Below are positions 1 through 6,273 of a stretch of DNA of 23,519 nt, one piece after another (within the stretch, counting starts at the first letter, position 1; the number at the start of each line of letters is the position of its first letter). Both the position numbers and the translations under genes were made by a program. The DNA lies in the NCBI GenBank assembly GCA_910586375.1, contig CAJUIE010000011.1, forward strand, positions 1-23,519, written 5' to 3'. The notes under the pieces were generated by a model that made no database searches, was not told where the DNA came from, and saw nothing but the letters and a program-made list of their open reading frames with translations. The DNA is from an uncultured Alistipes sp. GTDB lineage: Bacteria; Bacteroidota; Bacteroidia; Bacteroidales; Rikenellaceae.

Positions 1-1
1 G

Positions 2-286
2 GCATGGACCGAGCAGCCCACGACAGCGCCGCCGCGATTCCCGGCGCCCTTCATGGCGTCGTGGGGGGCTATTTACCGCGCTTTGGAGCCCACGGACGAC
101 TGCGGGCCGATGTTCGACGACCTGCACGAGGTGCAGATAACCCCCGGGCGGCAAATCGTCCTGACGACACGAACACCCGGCGGCGCCCTGCGCGACTTTA
201 TCGAGCGACACCTCGACGTGGTGCAGCCCCTCTTCGGGGCCGCCTTTCCCGGGCATACGATCCACTACCGCGTGCCGCGAAAGTGA
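2..286 (+). CDS. C-terminal part of a probable replication protein with a DnaA N-domain-like fold (5' truncated by window edge)
   Basis: The frame is open from base 2 to a TGA at 284-286, so the gene starts outside the window. An internal ATG at 53 would give 77 residues but need not be the start. The visible end has a Trp near its beginning (SWGAIYRAL), a beta-like stretch (QIVLTTRTP), then a helix (ALRDFIERHLDVVQPLFG) and a closing strand (IHYRVP). This order of Trp-helix, hydrophobic strand, amphipathic helix and terminal strand resembles the DnaA N-terminal domain, which recruits replicative helicase. In Bacteroidetes mobile elements such a domain can end replication initiators. The family match is by eye only. 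The gene is followed after 13 bases by a small plus-strand gene. Confidence 0.5.
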   Translation, partial: AWTEQPTTAPPRFPAPFMASWGAIYRALEPTDDCGPMFDDLHEVQITPGRQIVLTTRTPGGALRDFIERHLDVVQPLFGAAFPGHTIHYRVPRK

Positions 287-299
287 TCAATGGCAAAAG

Positions 300-542
300 A
301 TGGAGGCTCTGTTTGAAATGCAAAACGCCGCACCGCAGGACGACCGGACCCTGTTGACATGCTTTTTGACGCGCGACGAGCTGGCGCTCTTGTTCGAGGG
401 GGTGAGGTGCCGTCGGATCAAGGCCACGCGGGTGCAGCTGGCGGCCTGCATGGAGCGGCGGCGCGCTGCTGAGCGGCGGACGCAAAAAAATACCCCGGCC
501 CAAAAGGCCGGGGCGCTGCCGCAGAGGATGAAGAAGGTGTGA
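300..542 (+). CDS. Small hypothetical protein, 80 aa
   Basis: I do not recognise this protein. It is charged, with a central hydrophobic helix (TRDELALLFEGV) and a very basic second half rich in Arg and Lys. It starts 13 bases after the preceding gene and stops three bases before the convergent hicB stop codon, so the two genes meet tail to tail. Its last 20 codons include the GC-rich hairpin at 493-513 that looks like the hicB terminator, so either the protein reads through that hairpin sequence or the reading frame is partly fortuitous. Minus-strand frames overlap the same bases, which lowers confidence. Confidence 0.45.
   Translation: MEALFEMQNAAPQDDRTLLTCFLTRDELALLFEGVRCRRIKATRVQLAACMERRRAAERRTQKNTPAQKAGALPQRMKKV
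484..513 (-). terminator. Rho-independent terminator of hicAB
   Basis: On the minus strand a perfect 8-bp stem (CCCCGGCC with GGCCGGGG, 493-500 and 506-513) with a 5-base loop is followed by TA and seven T residues (490-484). It lies 33 bases beyond the hicB stop codon, the expected place for the end of the hicAB transcript. Confidence 0.75.
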
Positions 543-545
543 TAA

Positions 546-950
546 TCAGACAAACCGCACGGCAGCGATTTCGCGCCCGAAGGCTTTGATGCGCTCCTCG
601 ATCTTGCGCACGGTCTTTTCGCTGGGGCGGCGTATGCCGTTGATATAGTGGCTCAACTGACGTTGATTTACGCCCGTGATGCGCTCCAGACCGGCCAGCG
701 TAAAGGCATAGGCATAGTATTGCAGGAACGACGGCAGGTCGTATTTGAACTCAAACTCCAGCTCGGGGCACTCTTTGCCTTCGGCGCTGTAATATGCCTG
801 TATTTCCTTGTAGGAGTTGCCGAGGTCGGCGATTGTTTCGGCTACAGTTTTTCCCTGTCCCAGCAAGCCGAACGGCACTGCTTCCAAATATTCCATAGTG
901 GCGTCGAAACTTCCATCCACGCCCCGCTCGATTGTTACTTGTGCTTTCAT
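546..950 (-). CDS. hicB: HicB family antitoxin with C-terminal helix-turn-helix
   Basis: This 134-residue protein has the two-part plan of HicB. An N-terminal partial RNase H-like fold (residues 1-75) contains the family-typical stretches DGSFDATMEY, GKTVAETIADLGNSYKEI and ECPELEFEFKYD. A C-terminal Xre-type helix-turn-helix follows (about 80-130: LAGLERITGVNQRQLSHYINGIRRPSEKTVRKIEERI). HicB antitoxins mask the HicA ribonuclease and usually repress their own promoter through this DNA-binding part. It lies 38 bases downstream of hicA on the same strand, so toxin precedes antitoxin, the usual hicAB order. The stop is followed by a clear terminator. Identity is strong; autoregulation is inferred from the family. 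Confidence 0.9.
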   Translation of the reverse strand: MKAQVTIERGVDGSFDATMEYLEAVPFGLLGQGKTVAETIADLGNSYKEIQAYYSAEGKECPELEFEFKYDLPSFLQYYAYAFTLAGLERITGVNQRQLSHYINGIRRPSEKTVRKIEERIKAFGREIAAVRFV

Positions 951-988
951 TGTCTTTGTATGTTTTTTATGGGCGGCAGCTGCCGGGG

Positions 989-1177
989 TCAGAATTTAAC
1001 CCCGGACTGCTCGCTTATGCTTTTCAGTGTTTTACTTTTCGCTTCCTCCGATTTGTGCCTCGGCAACTGAAATCGTCTGTTTGTCTGTGGACTGAACCAC
1101 CAGTCGTGATTCGTTCCGTGGCTTACGAGCCGGCACCCGGCCTTGCGCAGCTTTCTTTCTATTTCTGAGTACTTCAT
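989..1177 (-). CDS. hicA: HicA family mRNA interferase toxin
   Basis: At 62 residues this is a normal HicA size. It shows the double-stranded-RNA-binding-like HicA pattern: MKYSEIERKLRKAGCRLV, then the signature Gly-x-x-His (GTNHDWWF), whose His is the catalytic residue in the family, then a strand and a basic helix (RRFQLPRHKSEEAKSKTLKSI). HicA cleaves mRNA and is neutralised by HicB. An inverted repeat (CCGGGGT 983-989 and ACCCCGG 999-1005) spans its stop codon and could form a hairpin between the two coding regions, perhaps adjusting the toxin-to-antitoxin ratio. In a phage such a unit would favour element maintenance or abortive defence; which of these applies cannot be told from sequence. 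Confidence 0.9.
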   Translation of the reverse strand: MKYSEIERKLRKAGCRLVSHGTNHDWWFSPQTNRRFQLPRHKSEEAKSKTLKSISEQSGVKF

Positions 1178-1205
1178 CGTTTGGGCTTGTTTGATTATCG
1201 TATTA

Positions 1206-1237
1206 CAAAGATAGTAATTTTAATATCTACATCCAAA
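1206..1237 (-). promoter_or_regulatory. Bacteroidetes-type promoter of hicAB
   Basis: On the minus strand TTTG (1237-1234) is followed by a 20-base spacer and TATCTTTG (1213-1206), an exact match to the Bacteroidetes -33/-7 consensus TTTG and TAnnTTTG. Transcription would start near 1199, about 22 bases before the hicA ATG. The surrounding bases are very AT-rich. Confidence 0.75.
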
Positions 1238-1249
1238 TTTTTCAGCACT

Positions 1250-1311
1250 TTTTTTTCAAAAAAACGCAAAAAAACACAAAAAAAACACCCCGACCTTTCA
1301 GGAGGCCGGGG
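1250..1311 (-). terminator. Terminator of the DUF5053 gene unit
   Basis: Reading the minus strand away from the stop at 1362, a GC-rich stem (CCCCGGCCTCCT pairing with AGGTCGGGG, 1311-1288, one mismatch) is followed by T-rich runs down to about 1250. Distance from the stop codon is about 50 bases. Confidence 0.65.
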
Positions 1312-1361
1312 CGCGCGTTTTCTGGAAAAGTTGTGAAAATTGTCAATTAAAAATTAATGCT

Positions 1362-1748
1362 TTAGAAAACGCGGATTTCCGAGAGGCGGGCCGCCAGGTC
1401 CTTCAGGGCCGCGTCGAGCGTGCGCAGCTCCGCGGGGGTGAAGCGCGCGGGCTTGCCGTTGACCAAATTGCCGTTGATACGCTGGTAGAGCCACTGCCGG
1501 GACTTGCCGAAGTAGGTCTTGGCCACGTAAGCCAGCGATATAGCCGGTAGGATGTCCTTTAAACGCTTGCGCAGAACGATTCCGGCTATTTCGTCGTTGG
1601 TCTGTCGGATCATGTCGAGGGCCGCAGTTGCCACGCCGGCAGCGTCGGTATCGCACAACTGGCCGATCTCCTGCTGGATGGTTGCGCGTTCGGCTTCCGT
1701 TTTGGCTTTCAGAAAACGTTCCTGCAATTTTTCGAGTTTGCCTTTCAT
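1362..1748 (-). CDS. DUF5053 family protein
   Basis: This 128-residue protein fits the DUF5053 family common in Bacteroidales phages and conjugative elements. Residues 1-30 form a charged helical region (MKGKLEKLQERFLKAKTEAERATIQQEI). The conserved C-terminal core, about 60-125, has KDILPAISLAYVAKTYFGK, then SRQWLYQRINGNLVNGKP, then ARFTPAELRTLDAALKDL. The core reads like a helix-turn-helix (AYVAKTYFGKSRQWLYQRI), so DNA binding is plausible, but the family has no established function that I know of. It is the second gene after a 52-aa protein, 34 bases downstream, with a terminator beyond its stop. The A-rich leader before its ATG resembles that before hicB (AAAACATACA in both). Confidence 0.8.
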   Translation of the reverse strand: MKGKLEKLQERFLKAKTEAERATIQQEIGQLCDTDAAGVATAALDMIRQTNDEIAGIVLRKRLKDILPAISLAYVAKTYFGKSRQWLYQRINGNLVNGKPARFTPAELRTLDAALKDLAARLSEIRVF

Positions 1749-1762
1749 GGTGTATGTTTTAT

Positions 1763-1778
1763 GGCCCCCGAAGGGGCC
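1763..1778. repeat. Short GC-rich hairpin between two small genes
   Basis: GGCCCC, loop CGAA, GGGGCC forms a perfect 6-bp stem in the 34 bases between the two minus-strand genes. It could lower read-through or shape the mRNA between the genes. No good T-run follows on the minus strand, so it is not a typical terminator for that transcript. Confidence 0.5.
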
Positions 1779-1782
1779 TGTT

Positions 1783-1941
1783 TTACATTTGTTTTAAGAG
1801 TTCGACCAATTTGTCGATTTCGGTTTCAAGATAGAGAAGAGTGCTTGCGACGCCTTCCCTGTTTTTCAACTCGCTGTAAAGTCGCAACATGAAGAGCAAC
1901 TTTTTTTCGGTCTCTCTTTGTGCTTTGGTTGGAGGTTTCAT
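1783..1941 (-). CDS. Small hypothetical protein, 52 aa
   Basis: An ATG at 1941-1939 opens a 52-codon frame ending with TAA at 1785-1783. The protein starts MKPPTKAQRETEKKLLFMLR and ends LLYLETEIDKLVELLKQM. It is almost entirely helical with heptad-like leucines, so a small coiled-coil protein is likely. I do not recognise a family. It is the first gene behind an exact Bacteroidetes promoter (1967-1998) and is followed by the DUF5053 gene, so the two are probably co-transcribed and may act together. Confidence 0.65.
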   Translation of the reverse strand: MKPPTKAQRETEKKLLFMLRLYSELKNREGVASTLLYLETEIDKLVELLKQM

Positions 1942-1966
1942 CGTGTTTAATTTTTAATTGACACTA

Positions 1967-1998
1967 CAAATATAATTGTCTTTTGGTAATTATCCAAA
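1967..1998 (-). promoter_or_regulatory. Bacteroidetes-type promoter of the DUF5053 unit
   Basis: Minus-strand TTTG (1998-1995), 20-base spacer, TATATTTG (1974-1967): an exact consensus match. Transcription would begin about 20 bases before the 52-aa gene. The bases around its -33 box (AATTTGGAT) match those of the hicAB promoter, which might reflect a common regulator. Confidence 0.7.
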
Positions 1999-2086
1999 TT
2001 TTCCGGGTAGTTTTTCGCAAAAAAAGGTCGCTTTTTTCTTGCTAAGTCACGTGCCTGTCGAAATCTTTGTGGTGGAAGATCGGGCC

Positions 2087-3136
2087 ATGAAGATCGAGCG
2101 ACGGGACATAGCGGATTTAGAGCTGCTGCGGGGTAATCCGCGGCGTATTGAGCCGGACGACATGGCGCGGCTGGAGGCATCGATCCGCGAGCATGGGTTC
2201 TGGGACCACCGGCCCGTGGCGGTGTCGCGCCGCGGGGGCGTGGAGGTGGTCATCTGCGGCAACCAGCGTCTGCGCGCGGCCCGCCGCGTGGGGTTGAAAA
2301 GCGTGCCTGTGGTGGTCTACGAGGGGCTCTCCGATGCCCGCGAACGCGACATCATCCTGCGCGACAACATCAACAACGGCGATTGGGATTTCGAGGCGCT
2401 GGCCTCCGACGCGTGGGCCGATGTCGACTTTGAGGCGCTGGGGCTGGAGCTGCCCGACTTTGGCGAGCAGGCAGACGAGGAGGCCGACGAGTTCGGAAAA
2501 GAACCCCCGAAAGAGAAACCCGAAGCGACGGAGTGTCCGATGCTCGCCGACTGCCTCTACGAGAGCGACAATATTTTCGACATTCCCAACCTGCTCTCCG
2601 ATTTGCAGGCGGGCAAGCTCCAGTTGCCGCTCTCGCCGTGGGGCGCTCTGGCGCGGCAGAAAAGAGTGGCGGCGACCTATCATTTTTATGTCGATGATTA
2701 CCGTTTCGAGGCTATCTGGAAAAACCCCGCAAAGGTGGTGAACAGCGGCTGCGTGGCTCTTGTCGAGCCCAATTTGTCGTTGTTCGACACGACGCCCGTG
2801 GCGTGGGGTCTCCAGTCGATTTATAGAAAGCGTTGGATAGCCCGTTATTTTCAGGAGCGCGGCATCCGGGTTTATGCCGATTTGAATGTCTCGCAGAAGT
2901 TCCGCGATTATAACCTGCTGGGCATTCCGGCGGGGTATAACGCCTTTTTCACGCGTGGTTATGCCGACCGGCTGCCGCTGCTTGACGAAGAGCTGGCCAT
3001 TGCCTGCAAGATTTCGGGGCTACAGACACCCAACCTGATTGTCTACGGCGGCGGGCAGCCCGTGCGGGAGTTCTGCATGGCCCACAACCTCCTTTATGTC
3101 GAACAGTTGATGACTTCGAAACGCGAAAATGGGTAA
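2087..3136 (+). CDS. ParB-like nuclease domain fused to a DUF4417 domain
   Basis: I use the ATG at 2087 because the ParB domain begins there (MKIERRDIADLELLRGNPRR); the longer frame upstream (from 1976) has no homology-like content. The protein has 349 residues. Residues 1-85 carry the ParB/Srx hallmarks: EASIREHGFWDHRPVAV, then VICGNQRLRAARRVGLKSVP, then an ERDIILRDNIN segment. An acidic linker follows (about 125-150). Residues about 165-340 match DUF4417: a Trp-rich central part, VALVEPNLSLF, YRKRWIARYFQERGIRVYADL, and a Gly-rich YGGGQP near the end. Such fusions sit near phage packaging genes, and DUF4417 has no settled function. Its end overlaps the next gene by eight bases, so the two are translationally coupled. 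Confidence 0.8.
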   Translation: MKIERRDIADLELLRGNPRRIEPDDMARLEASIREHGFWDHRPVAVSRRGGVEVVICGNQRLRAARRVGLKSVPVVVYEGLSDARERDIILRDNINNGDWDFEALASDAWADVDFEALGLELPDFGEQADEEADEFGKEPPKEKPEATECPMLADCLYESDNIFDIPNLLSDLQAGKLQLPLSPWGALARQKRVAATYHFYVDDYRFEAIWKNPAKVVNSGCVALVEPNLSLFDTTPVAWGLQSIYRKRWIARYFQERGIRVYADLNVSQKFRDYNLLGIPAGYNAFFTRGYADRLPLLDEELAIACKISGLQTPNLIVYGGGQPVREFCMAHNLLYVEQLMTSKRENG

Positions 3137-3644
3137 AACAACAGGCGGGCTTCGGAACCTGACCAATGGCAGCCGGGAGTACCTCCAGCGACAGCGGGAA
3201 GTGGGCGAGATGATCGCTTCGCGCAAGTATTCGTCGGTGGAGTTCAGCGACGAGGGCGGCGGGTATGTCGCCATCGAAAAGAGCTCCGCCAGGCACAAAC
3301 CCGAGGAGCTGGAGGCCGCAAAGATATTAGCCCGTAAGGGCTATAAAGTCATTTTGAAAAACGAAGGCGGAGAGGTGAAGACCCCCGACGGCTATTTATT
3401 TTCGGCCTCGTTTGAACAGAGAACACCCCAATCCGGAGGCGTAAAAAATTTTAATAAATGTCTGGAACACGCGAAAGTAAAGGGCGCAGATATAGCTGTA
3501 GTGTATGATAAGAATAGAGTGTACAACCGAAAGGATGTCGACGATGGAATTTCGCGATATGAAAAGCTGAATAACTATCGCTTCAAAGAGATATTGGTTG
3601 TATCACGCGAAGGAAGAGTTCACCGGCATAAGCATAATTTATAA
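3129..3644 (+). CDS. CdiA_C-like (tRNase-type) nuclease domain protein
   Basis: The 171-residue protein begins with a basic tail, then SRKYSSVEFSDEGGGYVAI, a helix with EELEAAKILARKGYKVIL, the stretch KTPDGYLF, a charged strand (SFEQRTP) and GVKNFNKCLEHAKVKGADIAVV. This is the order seen in CdiA C-terminal nuclease domains (CdiA_C) that also occur in phages, usually with TPD followed by E-x-K. Here the E-x-K position reads EQR, so the catalytic centre may be altered. The N-terminal start overlaps the ParB-DUF4417 gene by eight bases. Base composition drops in the second half, hinting at a separate origin for the domain. No dedicated immunity gene follows; a role in host nucleic-acid cleavage or in DNA handling with the ParB protein are alternatives. 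Confidence 0.65.
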   Translation: MGKTTGGLRNLTNGSREYLQRQREVGEMIASRKYSSVEFSDEGGGYVAIEKSSARHKPEELEAAKILARKGYKVILKNEGGEVKTPDGYLFSASFEQRTPQSGGVKNFNKCLEHAKVKGADIAVVYDKNRVYNRKDVDDGISRYEKLNNYRFKEILVVSREGRVHRHKHNL

Positions 3645-3649
3645 GAAAG

Positions 3650-3745
3650 GAGCATCCGCACCTGCATACCTTCCTCCATATCGTGTTCCTCGCACCTGGG
3701 CGTCTTAGTACGGTTCCCCATTCCCATGAATGTACTTGCGATATG
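3650..3745 (-). ncRNA. Candidate short structured RNA 1, antisense towards the nuclease gene end
   Basis: An exact promoter (3752-3782) would start a minus-strand transcript near 3745. The first bases, CATATCG (3745-3739), pair perfectly with CGATATG (3683-3677) about 55 bases on, enclosing a second helix (AGTAC 3736-3732 with GTACT 3711-3707). No convincing terminator is seen, so the 3' end is arbitrary and the RNA could run into the antisense of the nuclease gene (stop at 3644). A 35-codon frame exists inside (MGMGNRTKTPRCEEH...), so a small protein is an alternative. Confidence 0.35.
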
Positions 3746-3751
3746 TTGATG

Positions 3752-3782
3752 CAAAGATAAACAAAAATTTCGCCGAAACAAA
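3752..3782 (-). promoter_or_regulatory. Minus-strand promoter for candidate RNA 1
   Basis: TTTG (3782-3779), 19-base spacer, TATCTTTG (3759-3752), an exact match to the Bacteroidetes consensus. No recognisable protein gene follows on the minus strand. Confidence 0.65.
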
Positions 3783-3789
3783 AAAACGG

Positions 3790-3948
3790 ATGGTTGCGGA
3801 CAATGGACATGTGCATAGATATAAGCATAACAAATAGGCCCACCGATAAACTCAGTAGGCCCTGTGAACGACATTATGGTCTGGTTCACATCCCTATATC
3901 TCACAATGACGATAGGCTGCCGGCATAGGCGACCAAAACAGCGACTCC
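3790..3948 (-). ncRNA. Candidate short structured RNA 2
   Basis: Behind the promoter at 3955-3986 the minus-strand sequence holds two hairpins: CCTAT with ATAGG (3916-3912 and 3897-3893) and TGTGAAC with GTTCACA (3890-3884 and 3869-3863, both 7 bp perfect). A direct repeat of TAGGCCC follows. The only reading frame near the start is 18 codons (MESLFWSPMPAAYRHCEI). The 3' end is not defined and is set here just before the T-rich run at 3787-3781. Confidence 0.3.
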
Positions 3949-3954
3949 ATATTG

Positions 3955-3986
3955 CAAAGATAAACAAAAATTTCGCCGGAAGCAAA
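3955..3986 (-). promoter_or_regulatory. Minus-strand promoter for candidate RNA 2
   Basis: TTTG (3986-3983), 20-base spacer, TATCTTTG (3962-3955). The core is shared with the promoter at 3752-3782. Confidence 0.65.
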
Positions 3987-4087
3987 AAGTTTTTTCGGGC
4001 CGCGGCCAGCGGAGGCGCAATATACTGGGGGCCACAAGTAAAAGAACCGTAATAAGGTTGTGGAGCACTCCGGCCTATTAACGAAAA

Positions 4088-4356
4088 CCCCACTTAGTGG
4101 GGCGAGCCTCCGCGTGGCGGGGCTGCGGCTCGACTGCCTGAAGGCAGAAAAAAAGAAACTGTCATTCTGAGGCCTGAAGCCGAAGAATCTGTATAGCGTC
4201 AAATGCCCGGCACAGCCGGTGCGAGCCGTAGCCCCCGGCTGCGGAGGCTCGCAACTTCGTAGCGTCGCCCCCGCTGGCTCCGGCTCTCGAACCGTTGCTC
4301 TGCGGAGGCCCGCAAAAAACAGCGTGCCCCGCAGCCTCCGGCCCGAAGCCCGCGCA
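4088..4356. repeat. Cluster of GC-rich palindromic intergenic repeats
   Basis: This stretch in front of the terminase genes holds CCCCAC-TTA-GTGGGG (4088-4102), a hairpin module bounded by CGAGCC and GGCTCG (4103-4132), a CTGCC-TGAA-GGCAG hairpin (4134-4147), a copy of the GTCATTCTGA...GAAGAATCT repeat (4161-4190), and an inverted hairpin module (4221-4252), with partial copies to about 4356. The same modules recur at 6401-6770 and 20795-20910. Bases 3987-4087 show no gene. Confidence 0.75.
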
Positions 4357-4399
4357 AGACAACGAAAACAACGAAAACAACGAAAAAACAACGATAGCA

Positions 4400-4825
4400 G
4401 TGCCCAATCCGGAGAACATACGCGGCAAAGGCAACCGTTTCTCGACGACCAACCAGCCCGCCAACCCGGGCCGCAAGCCCTCGCTCTACAACCACCTGCG
4501 CCAGCTGCTCGGCACCGAGGCCGAGGCCGAACTCAGCCGCGAGGACTACTACCGCCTGATCGGCTGCCTGCTCGAACGCCCGCTCGACGACCTGAAGACC
4601 TTAGCCACCGACAAGAAGACCCCCGTGTGGGTGGTCAGCGTCGTGCGCGCCATCGTCAAGGATGCCCAGGCCGGACGCATGAACACGCTCGATTCGCTCC
4701 TCGACCGCCTCTTCGGTAAGGCCTCCCAGCCCCTCACGGGCAAGGACCAGACGCCGCTCTTCGAGGCCATGACCGACGAGGAGCTCGACCGCCGCATCCG
4801 CGAACTTCAAAACAAGGTGCTATGA
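4400..4825 (+). CDS. Probable terminase small subunit (DUF5681-like N-terminus)
   Basis: The start is set at the GTG at 4400 because the frame upstream is repeat-derived and no ATG lies between 4295 and the conserved part. The 141-residue product opens with PNPENIRGKGNRFSTTNQPANPGRKP, the N-x-x-G-R-K/P style seen in DUF5681 proteins next to phage terminases, followed by helical stretches (YNHLRQLLG, EDYYRLIGCLLE) and an acidic C-terminus (FEAMTDEELDRRIRELQ). It overlaps the large terminase gene by an ATGA, which supports the small-subunit role of recognising phage DNA and loading the motor. A 9-base period (CAACGAAAA, three copies, 4360-4386) forms an A-rich leader that may serve as the ribosome-binding region. 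The DNA-binding fold itself is not provable here. Confidence 0.65.
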   Translation: MPNPENIRGKGNRFSTTNQPANPGRKPSLYNHLRQLLGTEAEAELSREDYYRLIGCLLERPLDDLKTLATDKKTPVWVVSVVRAIVKDAQAGRMNTLDSLLDRLFGKASQPLTGKDQTPLFEAMTDEELDRRIRELQNKVL

Positions 4826-6273
4826 CCACGACCGAGAAAGCGACTTATTACCAGCTGCTGCGCGAGCGTCTGGTGCGGCGTGCGCGCGTCGACCTGGCGG
4901 CTTTCACGCGGGCCACGATGCCCCGCTTCGAGCCGGCGCCCTTTCACCTCTGCTACTACCGCTGCCTGACGGAGTTTGCCGCGGGCCGCATCAGGAAGCT
5001 GATGGTCTTCATGCCGCCGCAGCACGGCAAGAGCGAGGGTTCGACGCGCCGCCTGCCGGCCTTCATCCTGGGCCGCAACCCCGATACGAAGATCGCCGTG
5101 GTGAGCTACTCGGCGCCTAAGGCCCGCAAGTTCAACCGCGAAATCCAGCGCGTGATCGACACGGAGGAGTACGCCGCCATCTTTCCCCAAACGCGGCTGC
5201 ATGCCTCGTCCGTGGCGACCGTGTCGGGCTCGTGGCTGCGCAACGCCGACGAGTGCGAGATTGTGGGCCACCGCGGGGGATTCAAGACCGTAGGCGTGGG
5301 CGGGCCCCTCACGGGCGAGCCGGTCGACGTGCTGATCATGGACGACATCTACAAGGACGCCAAAACAGCCTGGTCGCCGACCGTGCGCGAGAGCATCGCC
5401 GACTGGTACGACACGGTGGCCGAAACGCGTCTGCACAACGACAGCCAGCAGCTGGTGGTCTTCACGCGCTGGCACGAGGAGGACCTCGCGGGGCGTCTTC
5501 TGGCCCAGCAGGGGCGCCTGGGGCCCGACAACCCGGGGGGCTGGGAGGTGGTCGTCTATCAGGCCATCAAGAGCGACGCCCCCACCGGCTACGACCCCCG
5601 CCGCCCGGGCGAGGCACTCTGGCCCGAGCGCCACAGCCTCGAGAAGCTCGAAGCCATCCGCACGCGCAACAACCACGTCTTCGAGTCGCTCTACCAGCAG
5701 GACCCGCGGCCTGCCGAGGGGTTGATGTACCACGCCTTCCGCACTTATGAGATCATCCCCCCGGCTGTGCGATCGGTGCGCAAGGCCTACATCGACACGG
5801 CCGACACGGGCAGCGACTACCTCTGTGCGATCTGCTACACGGAGCAGCCCGAGGGAAACTACGTGACCGATATACTCTACACCCAAAAACCGATGGAGTA
5901 TACCGAGCCGGCGACGGCGCGCATGCTCACGGCGCAGCAGACGCAGACAGCCCTTGTCGAGAGCAACAACGGCGGGCGGGGCTTTGCCCGGGCCGTGGAG
6001 GTGCAGTGCCGGGCGCTGGGCAACACCTCGACGCGCGTGGTGTGGTTTGCCCAGCGGGGCAACAAGCAGGTGCGTATCTTCACCCGGTCGGCCGACGTGA
6101 ACAACATGACCCTCTTTCCGGTGGGGTGGGAGCGGCGGTGGCCCGAGTTTTACCAGGCGGTCACGGGCTACCTCAAGCAGGGCCGCAACGCCCACGACGA
6201 CGCCCCCGATGCCCTCACCGGGATGGTCGAACGCCTCGGTAATGCCAACGAAACCCGCTATTCGAGAACCTGA
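4822..6273 (+). CDS. terL: Terminase large subunit (packaging ATPase and nuclease)
   Basis: The 483-residue protein has full-length TerL architecture. The ATPase part carries Walker A (FMPPQHGKSE, about 63-72) and Walker B with catalytic acidic residue (VDVLIMDDIY, about 168-177), plus a coupling-motif-like VVFTRW (212-217). The RNase H-like nuclease follows, with a first Asp in KAYIDTADTGSDYL (about 321-334) and a C-terminal Asp in HDDAPDALTGM. TerL docks on the portal, pumps DNA into the prohead and cuts the concatemer. The start is the ATG overlapping the previous stop (ATGA). The gene is followed by 545 bases of repeats, so it ends a transcription block. Confidence 0.95.
   Translation: MTTTEKATYYQLLRERLVRRARVDLAAFTRATMPRFEPAPFHLCYYRCLTEFAAGRIRKLMVFMPPQHGKSEGSTRRLPAFILGRNPDTKIAVVSYSAPKARKFNREIQRVIDTEEYAAIFPQTRLHASSVATVSGSWLRNADECEIVGHRGGFKTVGVGGPLTGEPVDVLIMDDIYKDAKTAWSPTVRESIADWYDTVAETRLHNDSQQLVVFTRWHEEDLAGRLLAQQGRLGPDNPGGWEVVVYQAIKSDAPTGYDPRRPGEALWPERHSLEKLEAIRTRNNHVFESLYQQDPRPAEGLMYHAFRTYEIIPPAVRSVRKAYIDTADTGSDYLCAICYTEQPEGNYVTDILYTQKPMEYTEPATARMLTAQQTQTALVESNNGGRGFARAVEVQCRALGNTSTRVVWFAQRGNKQVRIFTRSADVNNMTLFPVGWERRWPEFYQAVTGYLKQGRNAHDDAPDALTGMVERLGNANETRYSRT

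Larger units (their letters stand above)
1341..1963. repeat. 17-bp perfect inverted repeat bracketing the DUF5053 unit
   Basis: TGTCAATTAAAAATTAA at 1341-1357 is the exact reverse complement of 1947-1963. The two arms enclose the two small minus-strand genes but leave the terminator outside one arm and the promoter -7 box just outside the other. The arms are AT-rich, and similar TTAATT strings occur in front of 6819 and 21039, so chance or a shared leader sequence is possible. Confidence 0.55.
3750..3978. repeat. 26-bp direct repeat carrying two minus-strand promoters
   Basis: Bases 3750-3775 and 3953-3978 are identical over 26 bases and stay similar for another dozen. Each copy contains the -7 box and spacer of a minus-strand promoter, so the promoter itself is what has been duplicated. 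Confidence 0.8.

Noticed and set aside
2040..2080. Plus-strand promoter before the ParB-DUF4417 gene (CTTG, 20 bases, AATCTTTG)
   Set aside because: Both boxes have mismatches, and the start would lie within a few bases of the ATG.
3620..4093. 157-codon minus-strand frame over the gap after the nuclease gene
   Set aside because: It is built from promoter and repeat sequence, with Cys/Phe/Tyr-rich, domain-free content; the region is better read as promoters and candidate RNAs.
4807..6195. 462-codon minus-strand frame opposite the large terminase gene
   Set aside because: It is the GC-rich shadow of terL; the plus-strand product has clear ATPase motifs, while the minus-strand product is Arg-, His- and Leu-rich without domain features.
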